Assembly (NCBI GenBank): GCA_965153455.1
Contig: OZ234497.1
Span: forward strand, 1,922,001 to 1,986,000
DNA from: Sphagnum compactum
Taxonomy: Eukaryota; Bryophyta; Sphagnopsida; Sphagnales
Direction of reading: 5' to 3'
Length of the DNA: 64,000 bases
Below, in pieces: positions 24,135 to 37,330 of this stretch (its first letter is position 1; the number at the start of each line of letters is the position of its first letter). The notes under the pieces are model-generated. The model worked only from the letters and a program-made list of their open reading frames with translations. It was not told the origin of the DNA and ran no database searches. A program made the position numbers and the translations under genes.

Positions 24135-24650
24135 ATGGTCACAAAGACCATGGAATTACATGTTCTACCATAAGAGAAGAACAGGAAGGAAATACAATGT
24201 GGGAACATTGGTGCAATACTAACCTTCTTAGCCAAATGTTTTCACATGTTGATAGAGGCATGTAACCTTTGTAGATGTACATCACAAGGTCTTCAATAAA
24301 TCTTGGATGTGCTTCATCAACATTCTTGTATGGGTGTGTTAATTCAAAAAAAGAAATGATTGTAGAACCAATTGCCCCAACCTTTTTCTTCCCATGTTGT
24401 CAACTATGATCTATTTCAAAAAGTTTAACCACTACCCTTTCACTTAATATAGATTTTCTTTTAGTAAGCAAACAAGGTGAGCATTTTCAACATGTGTTCT
24501 CATAGGAGTAATGTCATTAGTTTTTCCATAATTGATTAGGCCATTTCTAATAACATAGTTAAATTGGTTTAAAATGTTACAAAAAGCTTGTTCAGCAAAT
24601 GATGCACTCTTTGAAGATTCAATAGATCATAGGCAAGTTGTCATTTACAG
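24135..24650 (-). pseudogene. hAT transposase N-terminal fragment
   Basis: The reverse strand, across at least two frames, yields blocks I associate with one plant hAT family. In order: NYVIRNGLINYGKTND, MRTHVENAH, KKKVGAIGSTIISFFELTHPY, NVDEAHPRFIEDLVMYIYKGY, PLSTCENIWLRRLVL, and IVFPSCSSL. In that family these lie between the BED finger and the catalytic core. The core and dimerisation domains were not found downstream. It may be related to the transposase inside the 32.8-38.3 kb element. It is a decayed fragment with stops. Confidence 0.6.
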
Positions 24651-24894
24651 CAAAAAAAACTGTAGCAAATAAAATTTCTACCATGTGGTTTCCATAGCAA
24701 AGCTTGTTGTTCCATAGCTTGAATATATACTTCATTAGAGGTAGCTAATAAGTCATTGTTGCACTGCTACTAATGCACATTTGCCACATCTAAAAAGTTG
24801 TGAGATCAAAAAAGGACTATGTTTGCCTCCAAGAAAACTTCATTAACTCCACTGACGTTTTCAATGTCACAAATTTCGTTCTTAACCATTGTAA

Positions 24895-25310
24895 AGTTCC
24901 AAATAGGAAAAAGACACACTTGAACACCAAACCTTAAAATGCCACTGTACCTCAAGAACACATGACAAAAATCAAAATTAAAATTCTTCAAGCTTAAGCT
25001 GAATTCAATTTTTAGCCATATGAAATAGGGAGATCTCAAAGTTTCAAATGCATAATTAAATAGGGAGCTTCAAATAACAAGAAGACACACCTGAACGCCA
25101 AACCCTAAACTACCACTATACCTCATGAACATGACCAAAGGTAGAATTAAAAGTTCTCAAGCTTCAGTTGAATTTTGTCTTCAGCCATAATGAAAAAGGA
25201 AATCTCAAAGTTTCAAATGCATAGTGAAACATGGAGCTTCAAATAACAAGAACACACATTTGAACACCAAACTTTAAACTCCCACACCTCATGAACATGG
25301 CATATTCAAA
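24895..25310 (+). repeat. tandem repeat, about 170-bp period, 2.4 copies
   Basis: The segment AAATAACAAGAAGACACACC (variants) starts units at about 24901, 25072 and 25241. Each carries ...CACCAAACC.TAAA, CCTCA.GAACA and TCTCAAAGTTTCAAATGCAT. Confidence 0.75.
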
Positions 25311-25794
25311 TGGAAAAGAACAACAAAAATGGGTGTTATGAATAAACACTTACTTGATTATGGTCGTGGAGACTTTAGTTGAGTTGAACAGGTCCAAGAT
25401 GTGCACAAGTTCCTCGTCCATAAGAAATTTGCACACTGAAACCTTAAAGCTTCATGCCTGATGAACACACAAAGCAAAACAAACTTCCAACAAAGGAACA
25501 ATATAGATCTAAAACTTCAAGCTTGTTGTGCACATACAAGCAGAAAACCATCAAACGAATTGGAACTTAACTTTAACAACATAGTAGAATGAACACAAAA
25601 TGACTATGAGCAAAGCTAGAGGCAAAAACACTAACAAAATGTAGTCGAAGTAGAAAGTTCAAAGGTGATGAGTAGATACAATATTCAATTGATTGTCGAA
25701 ACACAAAAGTAAAACTTAGCAAAGAGGTTGAAAACATTTATGCTTGATGAAAATAAAACTTGTAAAAACTTGACCCAGTAATGGCAATAACATC

Positions 25795-26165
25795 GATGGC
25801 CAATGCAAGAGCTTGCAAAAGCTCTCACACAACAATGGAAGGAAGTTGAGGCAAGCTTGTCAAGCAACATCGATGCCAAAAGCTAGAAGTAAAATCCAAA
25901 AGTGAATGAGTTGACGTAAGAACGTGCAAGAACTTGCAAGAATTCTCAAGCAATGCCAACGACGTCGAAAGCCAAAGGTAGAATCCACCTAAGTGAATTG
26001 ATGCAAGAACTTGTAAAAACTCTCAAGTAGCACTAAGGAAGTCGAAAGCCAAAGCAAAAAGCAAATGAACAAGACACCAAAACCATAGTCGAAAGCAAAT
26101 GAACAAAACAACAAAGCCAAAACAAAAAGCAAATGAACAAGACACCAAGATGAAGAGGCACTAAA
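25795..26165 (+). repeat. nested tandem repeats, about 115 bp and about 78 bp
   Basis: Words such as TGCAAGAACTTG, CTCTCAAG and GTCGAAAGCCAAAG recur at about 115-bp spacing (25795-26045). From 26040, AGCAAATGAACAAGACACCA recurs at about 75-80 bp. No gene recognised. Confidence 0.6.
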
Positions 26166-26209
26166 AGTAAAAAACTTGACAATGATGGTGCAATGCTTTC
26201 CCCCACTCT

Positions 26210-27260
26210 TTGTAACGAGTGAGACGGCATATCTACCGTCCCCTAAACCCTAGATATGCATAGTGAAAATTCAAGTACAGAATCCCAAATCCTTCATTTC
26301 CGAATATGTATATCTCGAAATCAGATTCTATTGGATACGGATACACATATAAATATCATGCAAATGCCCCTCCGCTAGTTATGCATATATATATATATAT
26401 ATATATATACAACTTCTGGATATGACTCCATGCATATTCTCCATGCATATTCAGCCGTTATGCAGGTGCATATCTGAACTTTTCCACATATCCAGCCAAA
26501 CACTGGTTCATACCTGGGACACCCTCAAAATATGTAAGTTGTGAAAAAGGTTTTAATACTCATGTTCTTGCTACTGTCTAAATTGAGAAATCTTTAATAC
26601 CAGTACCCAACTGGTATGCTAAAAATGAATATACCCATCTAATGCTGGTTTCAACTGGCCATAAGGGGCAGAGTCATGAGTAGACTTGCCAGGTGGCAGA
26701 AATTTCTCCTGTACCTTTGTCCTACAGAATTGTGACATGGCACATGGCAGTTTGATAGGGTGACAAAGGAGGTCTATGTTTGCCACTTCACAGTTGTGCC
26801 AGGTGGTTATATGTATGTGGCAGTATGCCTTTTCCAGTTTGTCAGGGTGTGCATCAAAACCCAAGGGCTTTACTGAGCATAAAGACCTGCTCTGATTTTG
26901 ATTCCCAAATGATGCATGACGAGTACCCACCGGGTATCACACCTGAAAAAAATGGGGGCCGTTTCAAAAACAGAATGCCTCCACAGAGGGAAAAAAATCC
27001 ACCGGGAAACATGCCCTCCAATTACACCAAATTGTTTTTGGAGCAGCTCTTTATGAACATGTCAAGCACTTGGAGAAATTTCTGGCTGTGTCCTGGAGGG
27101 CACCTTATTGAAACCTATTATAAAAGTCAAATGATTTAGAATTTGTTTTCAAAAATTGGCAAATGTGGGCCTTTTCTCTCAAAATCAAAAATCGTTTATG
27201 TGAATCAAAATTGGATTTGCCAGTCCAAATTTTGGCAAAACTTGGGGGATGCGGAATTGA
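26210..27260. other. spacer with an orphan hAT terminus and AT microsatellite
   Basis: An (AT)n run lies at about 26383-26408. A hAT-like right terminus (ending AGCCAAACACTG at 26505) is followed by GTTCATAC, the octamer also used by the elements at 4.9 and 32.8 kb; its left end was not found. A frame at 26780-27139 shows no domain. Confidence 0.4.
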
Positions 27261-27317
27261 ATTACATGTTGCAATTTTATAGGTTATTTAAATTGCAGCA
27301 TGTAATTTAAATAACCT
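27261..27317. repeat. two overlapping inverted repeats
   Basis: Hairpin 1 arms are 27261-27277 (ATTACATGTTGCAATTT) and 27290-27306, 16 of 17 complementary. Hairpin 2 arms are 27281-27294 (AGGTTATTTAAATT) and 27304-27317, 14 of 14. The loop of each contains an arm of the other, so the stems would exclude one another or interlock. Confidence 0.8.
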
Positions 27318-28599
27318 GCATGGTCCATTGAGCACATTCATTGGGTGTGCTTTGCATGTGTGTGATTGTATTGTTAGTTAGTTGGGGTTGGATGTTGTTC
27401 CCCATATGTAGTCGTAATGATTAAGAAGGGTTGGGAAAAATCACATGGAAATCAATATTTTCTGGTAAAAAATTGCGAAGTTTTCAAATCAGAATTTTTT
27501 AAAAAGAATTTTGTCACAAATTTGGAAAATTTTCCATTAAAAAATCTCAAAATTTTCAAGATTTTTCAAATTTTTAAACTTTTTTTGTGGGAGTGAATGT
27601 AGCCACATTTTGAGACAGTTTTTAGTTTTGGGGCATTTTCTTGGCTAGATTTTTACAAAACTTTTGCCAAGTAATGCTAAATCTTGTCTAGGATGAATAC
27701 ATCAAAAAACTTGAAAACGATAAAAACATTGGGCATGGCACATTGGAGATAAAGGGAATGAGAATACATTACAATGGGTATTAAGATATATTCTTGCATC
27801 TTCTTCTACAATATATATATCACTTCAACATTAGCAGTAAGTATTTCCTCAAATTCCAACACTTTCAAAGACCTGGCCATGTAGACATCAAATGAATGAA
27901 CTGACCATGTACATTGTTAACAACATAATTCTAAAACTTCTAACATTGTGGGCCAATTAATTTTGAAAAAAATCAACATCTCCTAAAATAATTTAATTAT
28001 TGTTGGAACAGTAAAGGTACTAGGGTAGTAGGCAACTTGCCTATTATGGTGGGTCCTTAGGTAAACCCATCATCCAAAGTTGTGCCAACTTTTTAACAGG
28101 TGATTGGGAAAACTTGTAGGAAGAATTTTTCTTATGGGCCCAAGTTTTGATGACAAGTTCAAATTAAATGTCTCCTTTTCAACACGATCCTTTAATTCAT
28201 AAACAATTTTTTTATAATCTAGTTCTTGAATGTGTAGGGGAATATTTTTAAACAACTTACAATCTAACATCATTGGAAGAATATGAATTAGATTAAAACC
28301 TTGAATTTTTGTTTGATTACTTCAACTTGGCATTCCAACACATTCACATTTATCTAGAAATGGTCTTTATGGGATGGTTTTTGAACACCTTTGGAATTAT
28401 TTATACCCAAAAATTTCATGAGTGGATTCCCACAAGTGTTCCAACTTTGATTTCATATCACACAAGGTCACATCCCATGTCAAATTATACATGTCCTTGG
28501 GACAACCCGCCTTTTAGCCATGACCAAGCCTTCAAGTGGAATTTGTCCCATTACCATGGGGGAAATGTTGAATCAACTCACAAACCATGATTTATGCTT
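27318..28599. other. AT-rich spacer
   Basis: No gene supported. A 93-codon frame at 28309-28590 lies just upstream of the RT fragment but has no recognised domain. Confidence 0.4.
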
Positions 28600-29084
28600 T
28601 TAATTTTGCGATGCCTTTGCAACACATTTCTCCTTGCACCAATTTAAAGTAAAACCAAGGGTGAATGTGAAGCAATAATTGATGGCATTAGATGCACCTT
28701 GTACCTTCACCTCAATTGGGTTGTTCTCCAACTAAACATGGCAAATGCCTTCAATTTGGTGTCAAAAAAGGTCATATTTCGAGAACTTTGTGCAATAGGT
28801 GGGAACATAATACAACTCATCCCTTTTGTTTGTTTTATGCATTTGAGTTTCCCCTGTTTTATAGCCATCATAACCATGAAGGAAATGTCATAGTCATCCC
28901 TTCTACAATGGGAACTCGTGAAGGTGATCCTTTGGAAAGGGCATTATTTGCCTTAGCTCATTTTGAACTACTACATTCCATAGTTAATCGTTTCCCTTTT
29001 TGTTTATTTTTATTTGTTACAAATGACACTCATATGATAAGCCATCACTTATATATGAACATTTTCAAAGCAAATTTTGTGTGA
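28600..29084 (+). pseudogene. LINE reverse transcriptase fragment
   Basis: It is read in two frames joined by a shift near 28835. Seen: KGECEAIIDGIRCTL, then WVVLQLNMANAFNLVSKK (RT motif A region, with Asn where the catalytic Asp is normal), REL...GGNIIQLIPFV, YSHHNHEGNVIVIPS, and MGTREGDPLERALFALAHF (motif B, normally QGDPL). Last is FLFVTNDTHMI, standing in for the YADD-type motif C with one Asp lost. Both catalytic positions are therefore damaged. Only the palm region remains. RT identity is firm; the clade is not resolved. Confidence 0.75.
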
Positions 29085-32051
29085 TGGTGTAGGATGAAGG
29101 GGAATCTAGGTGAAATTGTTTGTTTGATGATGAACTAATGAGAAAAAATAACGCATCGGAATGTGAAAAAGATAAAAGAAAGGGCAGTTGATGGTGACCT
29201 CTTCCGATCTTGAGAGGTTAAGAATTGTTTGTTTATTTGTTGTTGGGTTGTGATGGATCAAGTTATGGTGGAGCTGAATTGGGAAGTTTAATGTTTGATG
29301 ACAACTTGATCTTCCTTTAATCACACTCATTTCATTGTCAAATTAACATTGAGCTCATCAAAGATGGAATTCACATTTTAACTCACAGTGTCATAACCAA
29401 ACCAGCACTTGTAAATTTACTTCCTTGATCTTGCACAACTCAAAGATTTACCACTTCCGATGTAACTCAAGCCAAATAAAAGAACTATTGCAATTGACGC
29501 CCCACTAATCAATTCCTCCTTCTAGCAATTGAAGTATTTGGATGTTTACCACAAACATGTTGATATGTTTTTATATGATTGTGCCAATGCCATTTGGTGT
29601 CACGACCTTAACCTTGGGCTCCTGACCAAGGCAAAAACATGGAAAGGTGTAGGCCGAGAGTGCAACCCGGGAGTCACATTTGCACTCCCAAGAGTGTAAG
29701 GGAGTGTGTGAAGGAATGAGCCCACACATTTTCAAGTGGACTCTTATTTTGGGAGTTGGAATCCCTATGGAGTCCCTATTTTCATAGAGCAATTTCAAGG
29801 GTTAAAATTCATTGGATTGAAGACTTCCTTATACCATTGGAAAGCTCTTAAAACTTAGATGTTTAATATGGGTTTGCATGGTCCATTTGAGTATTTGAAA
29901 CACAAGTTATGGCTGAGAGAAGGGCCAGGAGTCAAAGTGTCAATCTGATTTTCGACCATTAAAAGTCAAGAATCACCTTGATTTACTTATGTGCAAGTTG
30001 CGTGCCATATATCATTGAAAAGCTCTTGACAACGGCTATAACTTTGCTTTAGACTGCATTTTAATTGAAAGTCTGCACAAGAAGTTATGAGCCTCCAAAG
30101 TGGTGGGAGTCCCAGTTTCAAAAATTTCACGACTCTTGACTTGGGAGTCTCGGGAAAAATGACATTTGGGTGCAGCCCTTGTGGCTAATCACAAAGAATA
30201 CTATAAGAGGGAAGGTGGTGGCTTCCCCTAAGTCCGAACCATGATGAGTCTTGTGAATCCGTGTATGCATGTGATTCATTTGCGCACCATAAATGCTTTA
30301 ATTATGCACTAACCAACTTATTGTTTGGTTTGTGCAGGTTCATGTGACTAATTGACCCACTTGTCACTCTATCTAATCCCCATCCCGAAGCTCCAGCACA
30401 CCCCTTTTACCTCTAAAGTGTTACGAGCCAAGGAGCGTAACCCCAACTCCCTTTTCTTCTGTCAATTTCACTTTCGAACTCACATTTGAATCCTTCAAGG
30501 AATGTGGGGGTGCGTCATTTGGAGCTTCAAAAGGTTAAAAGGCACTCCTCTTTCTCTTGATTACTTGTTTTCGTAAAAAAAACTCAATTACATTGCAAAG
30601 GGTGCAAGCATCCTCCATCTTAAGTCGAATGGCAGTGGTGGGCCTAACTAGTTCTTGATATCCAACCCTTTGAGACACACCCCCATCATCATAGTTCACC
30701 TATTACAAGCAGTTGATCATTGAGATGGAAAGACCTATTACAAGTGGTCGATCTTTGATATGGAAAGATTTTGACATTTAGTTTGTGCTCACTTGACGTC
30801 TTTTAAATTCTCCCTTTTTTTCTATTACATTTGTACATTTTCAAATCAATAGTGTGTTTATAAATAAAGTTTTGCAGGCTTTTTCTGAGTACTTGGGTAA
30901 GAATTGCACAACCATGTAATATGCATGTTGTCATTATCACAACTTACAACACTTGGAAAAAGAGTACCACTCTTTGAAAAAACTTAGCTTTGTGTATTCG
31001 CCAACAACAACGCTAGGGGGCCCTATAGGCCAGTACTAAGCTTAACTATACAAGCATACTTAGTTACAAAATGCTCCATTTATTTGAGGCCTAAATTGTC
31101 CAAAATAAATATTATAAACCTGGTGAATATATTGTGAAGTGGAACTCCGATCCACTCTTTATTTTTAAACCATAAAGTTAGCTGCATTAAAAATCTCAAA
31201 ATCACAGCCATCTGTTGTGTGTGTGTGTGTTTTCTTTTGGGACCAAAATAAAATCAACAAAACATTTGGAAAGTTTTGTATTTTTTAAGTGTAAATTTGA
31301 CTAATTTTGCTAATATTTTGGGGAAAATTTTCAAATTTTTGATATCACAAGGTTGGGGAGGGGGTGGAGGGGGGGGAGAGACCCTCTTGTAGTATATACA
31401 TCAGCGGGGGATCTGCCATTTTTCCTTTTAGTTACAAAAAGGAGCAGGCATGAACATTCTCCTGTAGAGACAAGGGTCTGGGTGGGTACTTTGGGATGAC
31501 CTGAAACCAATTTGGATACCCTTCAAGAAAACGAGCTAAAGACAAAGCATGGATGGGCACATTTTAGAGTTGATAGTTGATCTAGATTCAAGAAGATGGC
31601 ACATATATGGGGGAAGATCAGACAATTAGATCACCCACTAAAGTACATTTTACACCAAGATCAACTATAAATTATATGGTCAATGGCATGTGTAGGGGTT
31701 AAGCATAGTAACGACACCCCCAAGCTAAAATACTTATGATACTACCCATTGAGGCCTCTATTTGGGGCTGTACAGTCTCCAGTGTTTCTCATAGATTTTC
31801 ATCTTCCAGCAGTCATGGTCCATTTGAAAATGTAATATGGTACAAAAATTTCTAAAGGAATTTTTGTTACTTACACATGGGTTACCTGCCACACCCTCTG
31901 TACTCTGTCCAAAGCAACTGCATCCATGGGAGTCCTGCTGCTCATGAACACCAATTTGGTGTGCCACTCACTGCAGTTAGTCATGTCAGAGTGGATCCAG
32001 GCTAGGGTTTGGGATACCTACCCTTAGACCCTACTACATTGGGTGACAGCT
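29085..32051. other. spacer, possible retroelement remnants
   Basis: No gene. The region at 29590-30200 contains TTATACCATTGGAAAGCTCT and AAGTTATGGCTGA, phrases also met in the foldback at 40.6-41.8 kb, so a shared repeat family is likely. A G-rich tract lies at 31352-31378. A 35-bp duplication is listed separately. Confidence 0.35.
30700..30769 (+). repeat. two-unit 35-bp tandem repeat
   Basis: Units 30700-30734 and 30735-30769 both read CTATTACAAG..GTTGATC-like, then GATATGGAAAGA-like. Confidence 0.8.
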
Positions 32052-32227
32052 TTGACACTAATTATATTCTTTCTAGAAATGTTCAGAATCCAAAGAACAC
32101 AGTTTTGTGAAAGAAAGTAAGGGATCTTTTGGGGATATTCATGAATATATTCTATTTTCAACATGGAATCTTCAAAATGAAGTAACTGTCTGAACAGACA
32201 TGAGTTGAAGCTGTCCCTGAACTAAGG
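32052..32227 (+). repeat. dispersed repeat F, copy 1
   Basis: It starts GACACTAATTATATTCTTTC and ends near GAAGCTGTCCCTGAACTA. It aligns in order with 38633-38823 and 59881-60070. Non-coding. Confidence 0.6.
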
Positions 32228-32758
32228 TGAGTGGGTGGGTAGAAGATGGTAAAAAGTCTATGGCAAGTTGGGCCTTGTACCCGAATGAAGAGCTCGCAAG
32301 AAGTTGAATCTTGATAGAAAGAAAGGGAGGAAAATTGAGATCAAAGTAGAGACAGAGAAGGAGGGTGGGCAGCAGACCGGGCATGCTCTCCCATGAGGGC
32401 GACCTCTGCATGAATTAGAGGAAGATCACCTCTACATGGGAACTGTCATGTGACCATGATCACTCCTTAATAGCCCCAGGCAAGAAGTATTGAGTGACCG
32501 CCCATTGCTATTGTCACAGACTTTGCAGTGAATGAGCTTGGACCCGGGAGCTGCCTCAACTTCCAAGTTTCCAACTCCAGATGAGGAGGGGGCCGGACGG
32601 CATTGATATGAGTCATAAGTACAAACGGTACGCACATGCTGGGTGGAGGAGGTGGCCTGCTGTACTCGCGCCACCCACCACTTGATATAAACTCTAGTTA
32701 ACCATAGTGATTAGCTAGGTAGCTGTTTACTACCTATTTACTAACAACCCTTACCTAA
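32228..32758. other. spacer and left flank of MITE copy 3
   Basis: No gene. From about 32680 the sequence (TAACCATAGTGATTAGCTAG...CTAACAACCCTTACCTAAGT) matches, in reverse complement, the interior of the MITE at 1961-2340 right up to the hAT duplication. Confidence 0.5.
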
Positions 32759-33167
32759 GTATGAACCAGTGTTGGGCGGTTCTCTATTTTTCTGGAGAAC
32801 CTCCAGGGTTGGTTCCTTCTTATTATTATTTTTTGGAAGAACCTTTGGATAACGTTTTGAATTTTTTTAAAATCCAGAACCTTCGGTTAAGGTCAATGTT
32901 TTTTTTTTAAATATGGGGGATTCTTGAGAATTAGGGTTTAAAGTTTGTTTTTAAAGGGGCAGGTCTGAGTAACAGTTAGGGTTTAGGGATTAGATTGTCA
33001 AAAAAAAAATGATTATTACAATTACAAGGCAAGTGCTTGAAAGAAATGAATTTGAAAATTTGAAAATGTTATAAAACTACATGTAACTTGCAACAATTAT
33101 GCACTTAGGGCCTATTCACTACTCACATCTACAACAATCTATTTCTTCATAATTGGGCATTTGGGCA

Positions 33168-33510
33168 TTTGACATTGGACAAACCATCACAAAAATCATC
33201 AATCAGGCTAAACAAACATATGACTTGAACATTACAAATGGCAAAAGCGCTCAATGCACATGAGAGTTGATAACAAAATGGACTAGACAAACTTCCAATC
33301 ACATAAGATCAACAATTGACCTTCATATCCAGGGACAAATCCTTTTTCAAAATTGGGCATTTGACATTGGATAAATCATCAAACATACCTCCAATTTAGC
33401 TAAACATTACAAATGACACAAGTCCTCAATGCACATGAAAAATGATAACCAAATGGATTGGACAAACTCCCAATCACGAAAAATCAACAATTGACCTTAA
33501 AATCCAAGGA
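33168..33510 (+). repeat. tandem duplication, about 192-bp period
   Basis: TTGACATTGGAYAAAYCATC starts units at about 33169 and 33361. Both continue through ACATTACAAATG, CTCAATGCACATGA and ATCAACAATTGACCTT. It lies inside the 5.5-kb hAT. Confidence 0.75.
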
Positions 33511-34299
33511 CAAAACCGATCACAAATGAAAACATATGACTTGCAAAATAGAACAAAATTGACCTCTTAAAACAATGCACATGCCCAAAAACGCTTACAA
33601 AAGGACAACAATTATACCATATGAATGACAAAATTCACAAAAGGTTTCAAGTTTCAACTAGAGACATATGACTCCAAAACATAACTAATACAAAAGACCA
33701 CGCAACTTCTCAACCCTAATTAATGAACTTGCATTGAAGACTGGTTAGGCCATTCCTAGGTTCAACCCATTTCATCATAGGAAATTCAATATCAAATGCG
33801 ACATAAGGAAATACCTATGCTACAACACAATGCAAATCTTCAATCCTAAACTCCAATGTTGCAAATGCACCAAGAAAAAAACATAATAGAATTTTTCTTG
33901 CACAAGAAAAATGTTAACAAAAAAACATAAATTGAGGATGAAAGCAAAAACCTAAACCTAAAATCAGATGAAATCAGAGTTTGAATATTTTTCAAAGAAG
34001 TCTTGTTCTGCAATCAGTAGTAGAATCCCTTTCCAAAAATCTAGCTATGGTTTTAAACTTCAAAGGTCCATCATACCCAACATAGGCGTCACTAAACCAG
34101 TTCTTGATGATGAGACTGAGTCAATCTAAATTCTCAATCCTAAGCCTAGGTTGCCTCAAGTTAGTGATGACACTTGCAACCTTAAAAATTCACCTTATTT
34201 CAATTTGTGATCCCACAATGCTAAGTATTTAACAAGCAAAAAAAAAGACATGGGGAAATTGCAGAACAAGTTTTATCCACCAAGTCAAAGGGTTTTCAA

Positions 34300-36060
34300 T
34301 TTTAGCTAGTTGCCCAACCAACTATTGATATAATTGTAATTCATTCTTCAAGGTGGAAATGATTACATCATCATTTGATACAATCTACCCAAAAAATAAG
34401 TCATCATCTTGAATTATTGTCAATTGATTTGCTATTGCTACCTTAATAGGGTTCAAATGAAAAAACACATGTAATAAAAGAGGGCATACAATATTAGTGT
34501 CATAATATGTCACAATTTGAATAGCGTGCATTGTCCACAAAATCTTGTATAACTTTCATGTTTTTGAAGCAAGGGTCGAACATGATTGCCAACATGTTAT
34601 GGGCCTTGGCTTGATTATAAGTTTAAACAAATGCTAAAAATAAGGATAGAATGTTGATGACTTGCATCATCATCTTTAACTTGAATTCTTGAACTCTAAA
34701 TCAAAGTCCCCACGAATGAGCGATTGATTTCAAGCATGGGCCTTAGCCACATTAGCTTTTATGGCAATGCATAAGGTGAAGGCAAAATAAAATGCATCTG
34801 ACAACAACTAATAACTAGCACTTTGATTCAAGACACAAAACTTCACAATAGGAAGGAGAGTATTTGTAATGGCTTAAGCAATAGACCAAGTTTGAAATAT
34901 TGGCACTCTAGAAGATAAATGAATAGTTTGTTGATGTCCATAACAAATGGAGATAACATTCTAATACTCCAATGGTTCCTAGAATTTGAGGACTCAAGAA
35001 ACAAACCTCATTTTCATTAGAGTTTTCAACATCTTGTAAAGCAAACCTGCAACAATACAAGACTTTTTCCACTCTTGCCACCCCTTACGAAATTGTTTTT
35101 GTTTAAGTAATAGTCTTTTGCAATGCAAATCGAACTTTTCTCACGCTAACTTTTAAAAATTCAGCATAGACTTTATTGTTGTCAATAGCATATTGAACTT
35201 TGCTTTTGACATGGGATGCCAAAACATGACCCTACAAATGGGCATGTTAGATGAAGGGCAAAACCAAAAACAACAAAATTCAATGCAAAAGTCAAAGCAT
35301 TCAAATTAAACCGTTCATTTTCTATGTATGCAATTATTTTGTTCAGTAAGTTAAAAGAATCCAACAAAGTTTTTACATAGTTTGTCATGGCTGCACCTAC
35401 AATGTTGTGTACTTCAAAAATCCCAATTGTCACATGATAGGGCTCCCATGAGGCATTGATGAAACTCACAATAATAACAAAGGTGTCAAAGCCTACACAA
35501 AACATCCAAAGGTCAAATGAACATGTAAAAATAAAACAAGATGCAAAGGTCGGTCTTATCCACCATATTAAGGAGCACTTTAATCACCATTTAGCGATAG
35601 GATGGAAATAGTGCACACCCACATTATCACAAAACCAAACATTGCAACCACAAATTTTGAACAAAATACAACAGTTAGTAACCCTTTGCAACATATAGAA
35701 GAAATCCTCTAAAAATGCATGTTATAATGGATTTGATTTGTGGTAAGGCCATTGGCAACCAAAAAAGTTTGTGGTTTTAAAAGGGGGGACAATTTTCCTC
35801 TTTTTTGTCCCTTGTTTTTCACTTTGGTTTGTGCAACCTTATGTAGCAAAAACAACCCCCATTTCTTGTATAGATTTGGATGTTCATGACAAGCATGTTT
35901 TTTGAAAACACTTGTGCCATGGTTTTTGTTGTAACTCACAAGCCCTTTGTGTTTTCCTTGCACATCTATGAGTTCCAATTGAATAAGGTGACAAATAAAA
36001 CACCACATCATCTGGGGGTTACAAATGTCAATTGTTACATCATTATTCACCATTAAAAAA
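34300..36060 (-). pseudogene. hAT transposase, heavily decayed
   Basis: The reverse strand from about 36053 gives a BED-like finger region (WCFICH, then HKGLVSYNKNHGTSVFKKH, 35.9-36.0 kb). From 35505 come DTFVIIVSFINASWEPYHVTIGIFE, VKTLLDSF and AYIENERFNLNALTFAL, then PFVGSCFG (35.2 kb). These blocks match what I know of a plant hAT family in which a GFF/GIFE block follows the first catalytic Asp. Below 35.2 kb only scattered matches in shifting frames remain (e.g. GGKSGKSL, LLSDAFYFAF-like). The dimerisation domain could not be read. It is the source-type gene of the surrounding 5.5-kb element. Confidence 0.65.
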
Positions 36061-36589
36061 ACCCAATAAATTGATGATCAATGACTAGGAGACCATAAAC
36101 TTTGATTAACTGCTAGCTTTGGAAGTAGAGTTTCCCAAGTTCCATCAAGGTGATGCCTCTTGTGATTCAAACTCAATTTCAAATTGAAACATAAAATCAA
36201 TGTCATCTTCTTCATCACATGAAATTGTTGCTATTGTAGCTACTATGGCATTTGAAATAGTTGTTACAGGTTATGTGGCACTTGTCGATGCCATTGATGA
36301 AAACAGTTTTTATAGTTGTTTTTTCAATTGTTGTCTATAAAAAAACTAGGACAGAGCTTACAAAAACTCACCAACATCCTATCCATGATGGAAGTAACTA
36401 CTTCCAATAACCCTAAAGGCGTAAGCAACTAGCACCTAAAGTTATTGGAAATAGTTGAAGCAAATGTTACATGGTGAAAAACTTGCTAATGTAAGAAATA
36501 ACAAATTATTGAAACAAACAAACAAAGTGATAGAGAGAAAATATTTACTTGCAAGCATTTGCAACACACAATGATGAATAAATGACCAT

Positions 36590-37330
36590 CGCCATCATCA
36601 CAATGATAATTAAAATGTTTCGCTGCAAGTTACAACACACGATCACCATCGCAATGACCATGATAGCTCTAATGTTCTATCGTAAGCTACAACATAAAAG
36701 ATGATGAATTTTGATGTTTTGTTGCAAGTTGCAACACATAAAACTTGATGTAATTTTACAAGTTGTAGCACATAAGACGTCCACGATGATGAATTTTGAT
36801 GTTTTGTTGTTAGTTGTAGCACACAAGAACTAATGCTCTATTGCAAATTGCAGCACATAAAACCTCCACGATGATGATTTTTGATGCAAATTTGCTACAA
36901 GTTGCAACACACAAAACCTGATGCTTTGTTGCAAGCTATAACACATAAGACTTCCGCGATGACAAGTTTTGATGCAAGTTTGTTGCAAGTTACAACACAT
37001 AAGACCTAATGTTTTGCTACAACTTGTAACACATAAGACCCTCCACAATGACGAATTCTAATGTTTTGCAACAAGTTGCAACACACAAACCTTTGCAATG
37101 TCCTATATTAATACTTTGTTGTAAGTTGCAACATATATAGTCGCTGCAATGACGAATTGTGATGTTTTGTAGCAAGTTGTAGCACACAAGGCCTTTATGA
37201 TGATCAATTTTAATATTCTACTGCAAGCTACAACACATAAGACTTCCATGATGACCACAAAAATGACATTAAAACAATGGATGTTTTATTGCAACACACA
37301 ACCATTGTGATGGCAAAAAATAGAAAGTAA
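36590..37330. repeat. minisatellite with GTTGCAAC-type core
   Basis: About ten diverged units of roughly 60-75 bp, each with TTGCAAGTTGCAACACATAA (variants) followed by GAC.TCCACGATGATGAATT and TTGATG. The core TGTTGCAAGTTGCAACA is itself near-palindromic. It lies upstream of the transposase (reverse strand), between the gene and its terminus, where promoters or transposase-binding repeats would be expected. Confidence 0.75.

Noticed and set aside
26780-27139. Forward frame of 119 codons
   Set aside because: No domain, and composition does not differ from the flanking spacer.
29598-30600. Possible solo LTR starting TGTCACGACC
   Set aside because: The matching CA end, a 5-bp duplication, a primer-binding site and a second copy were not found.
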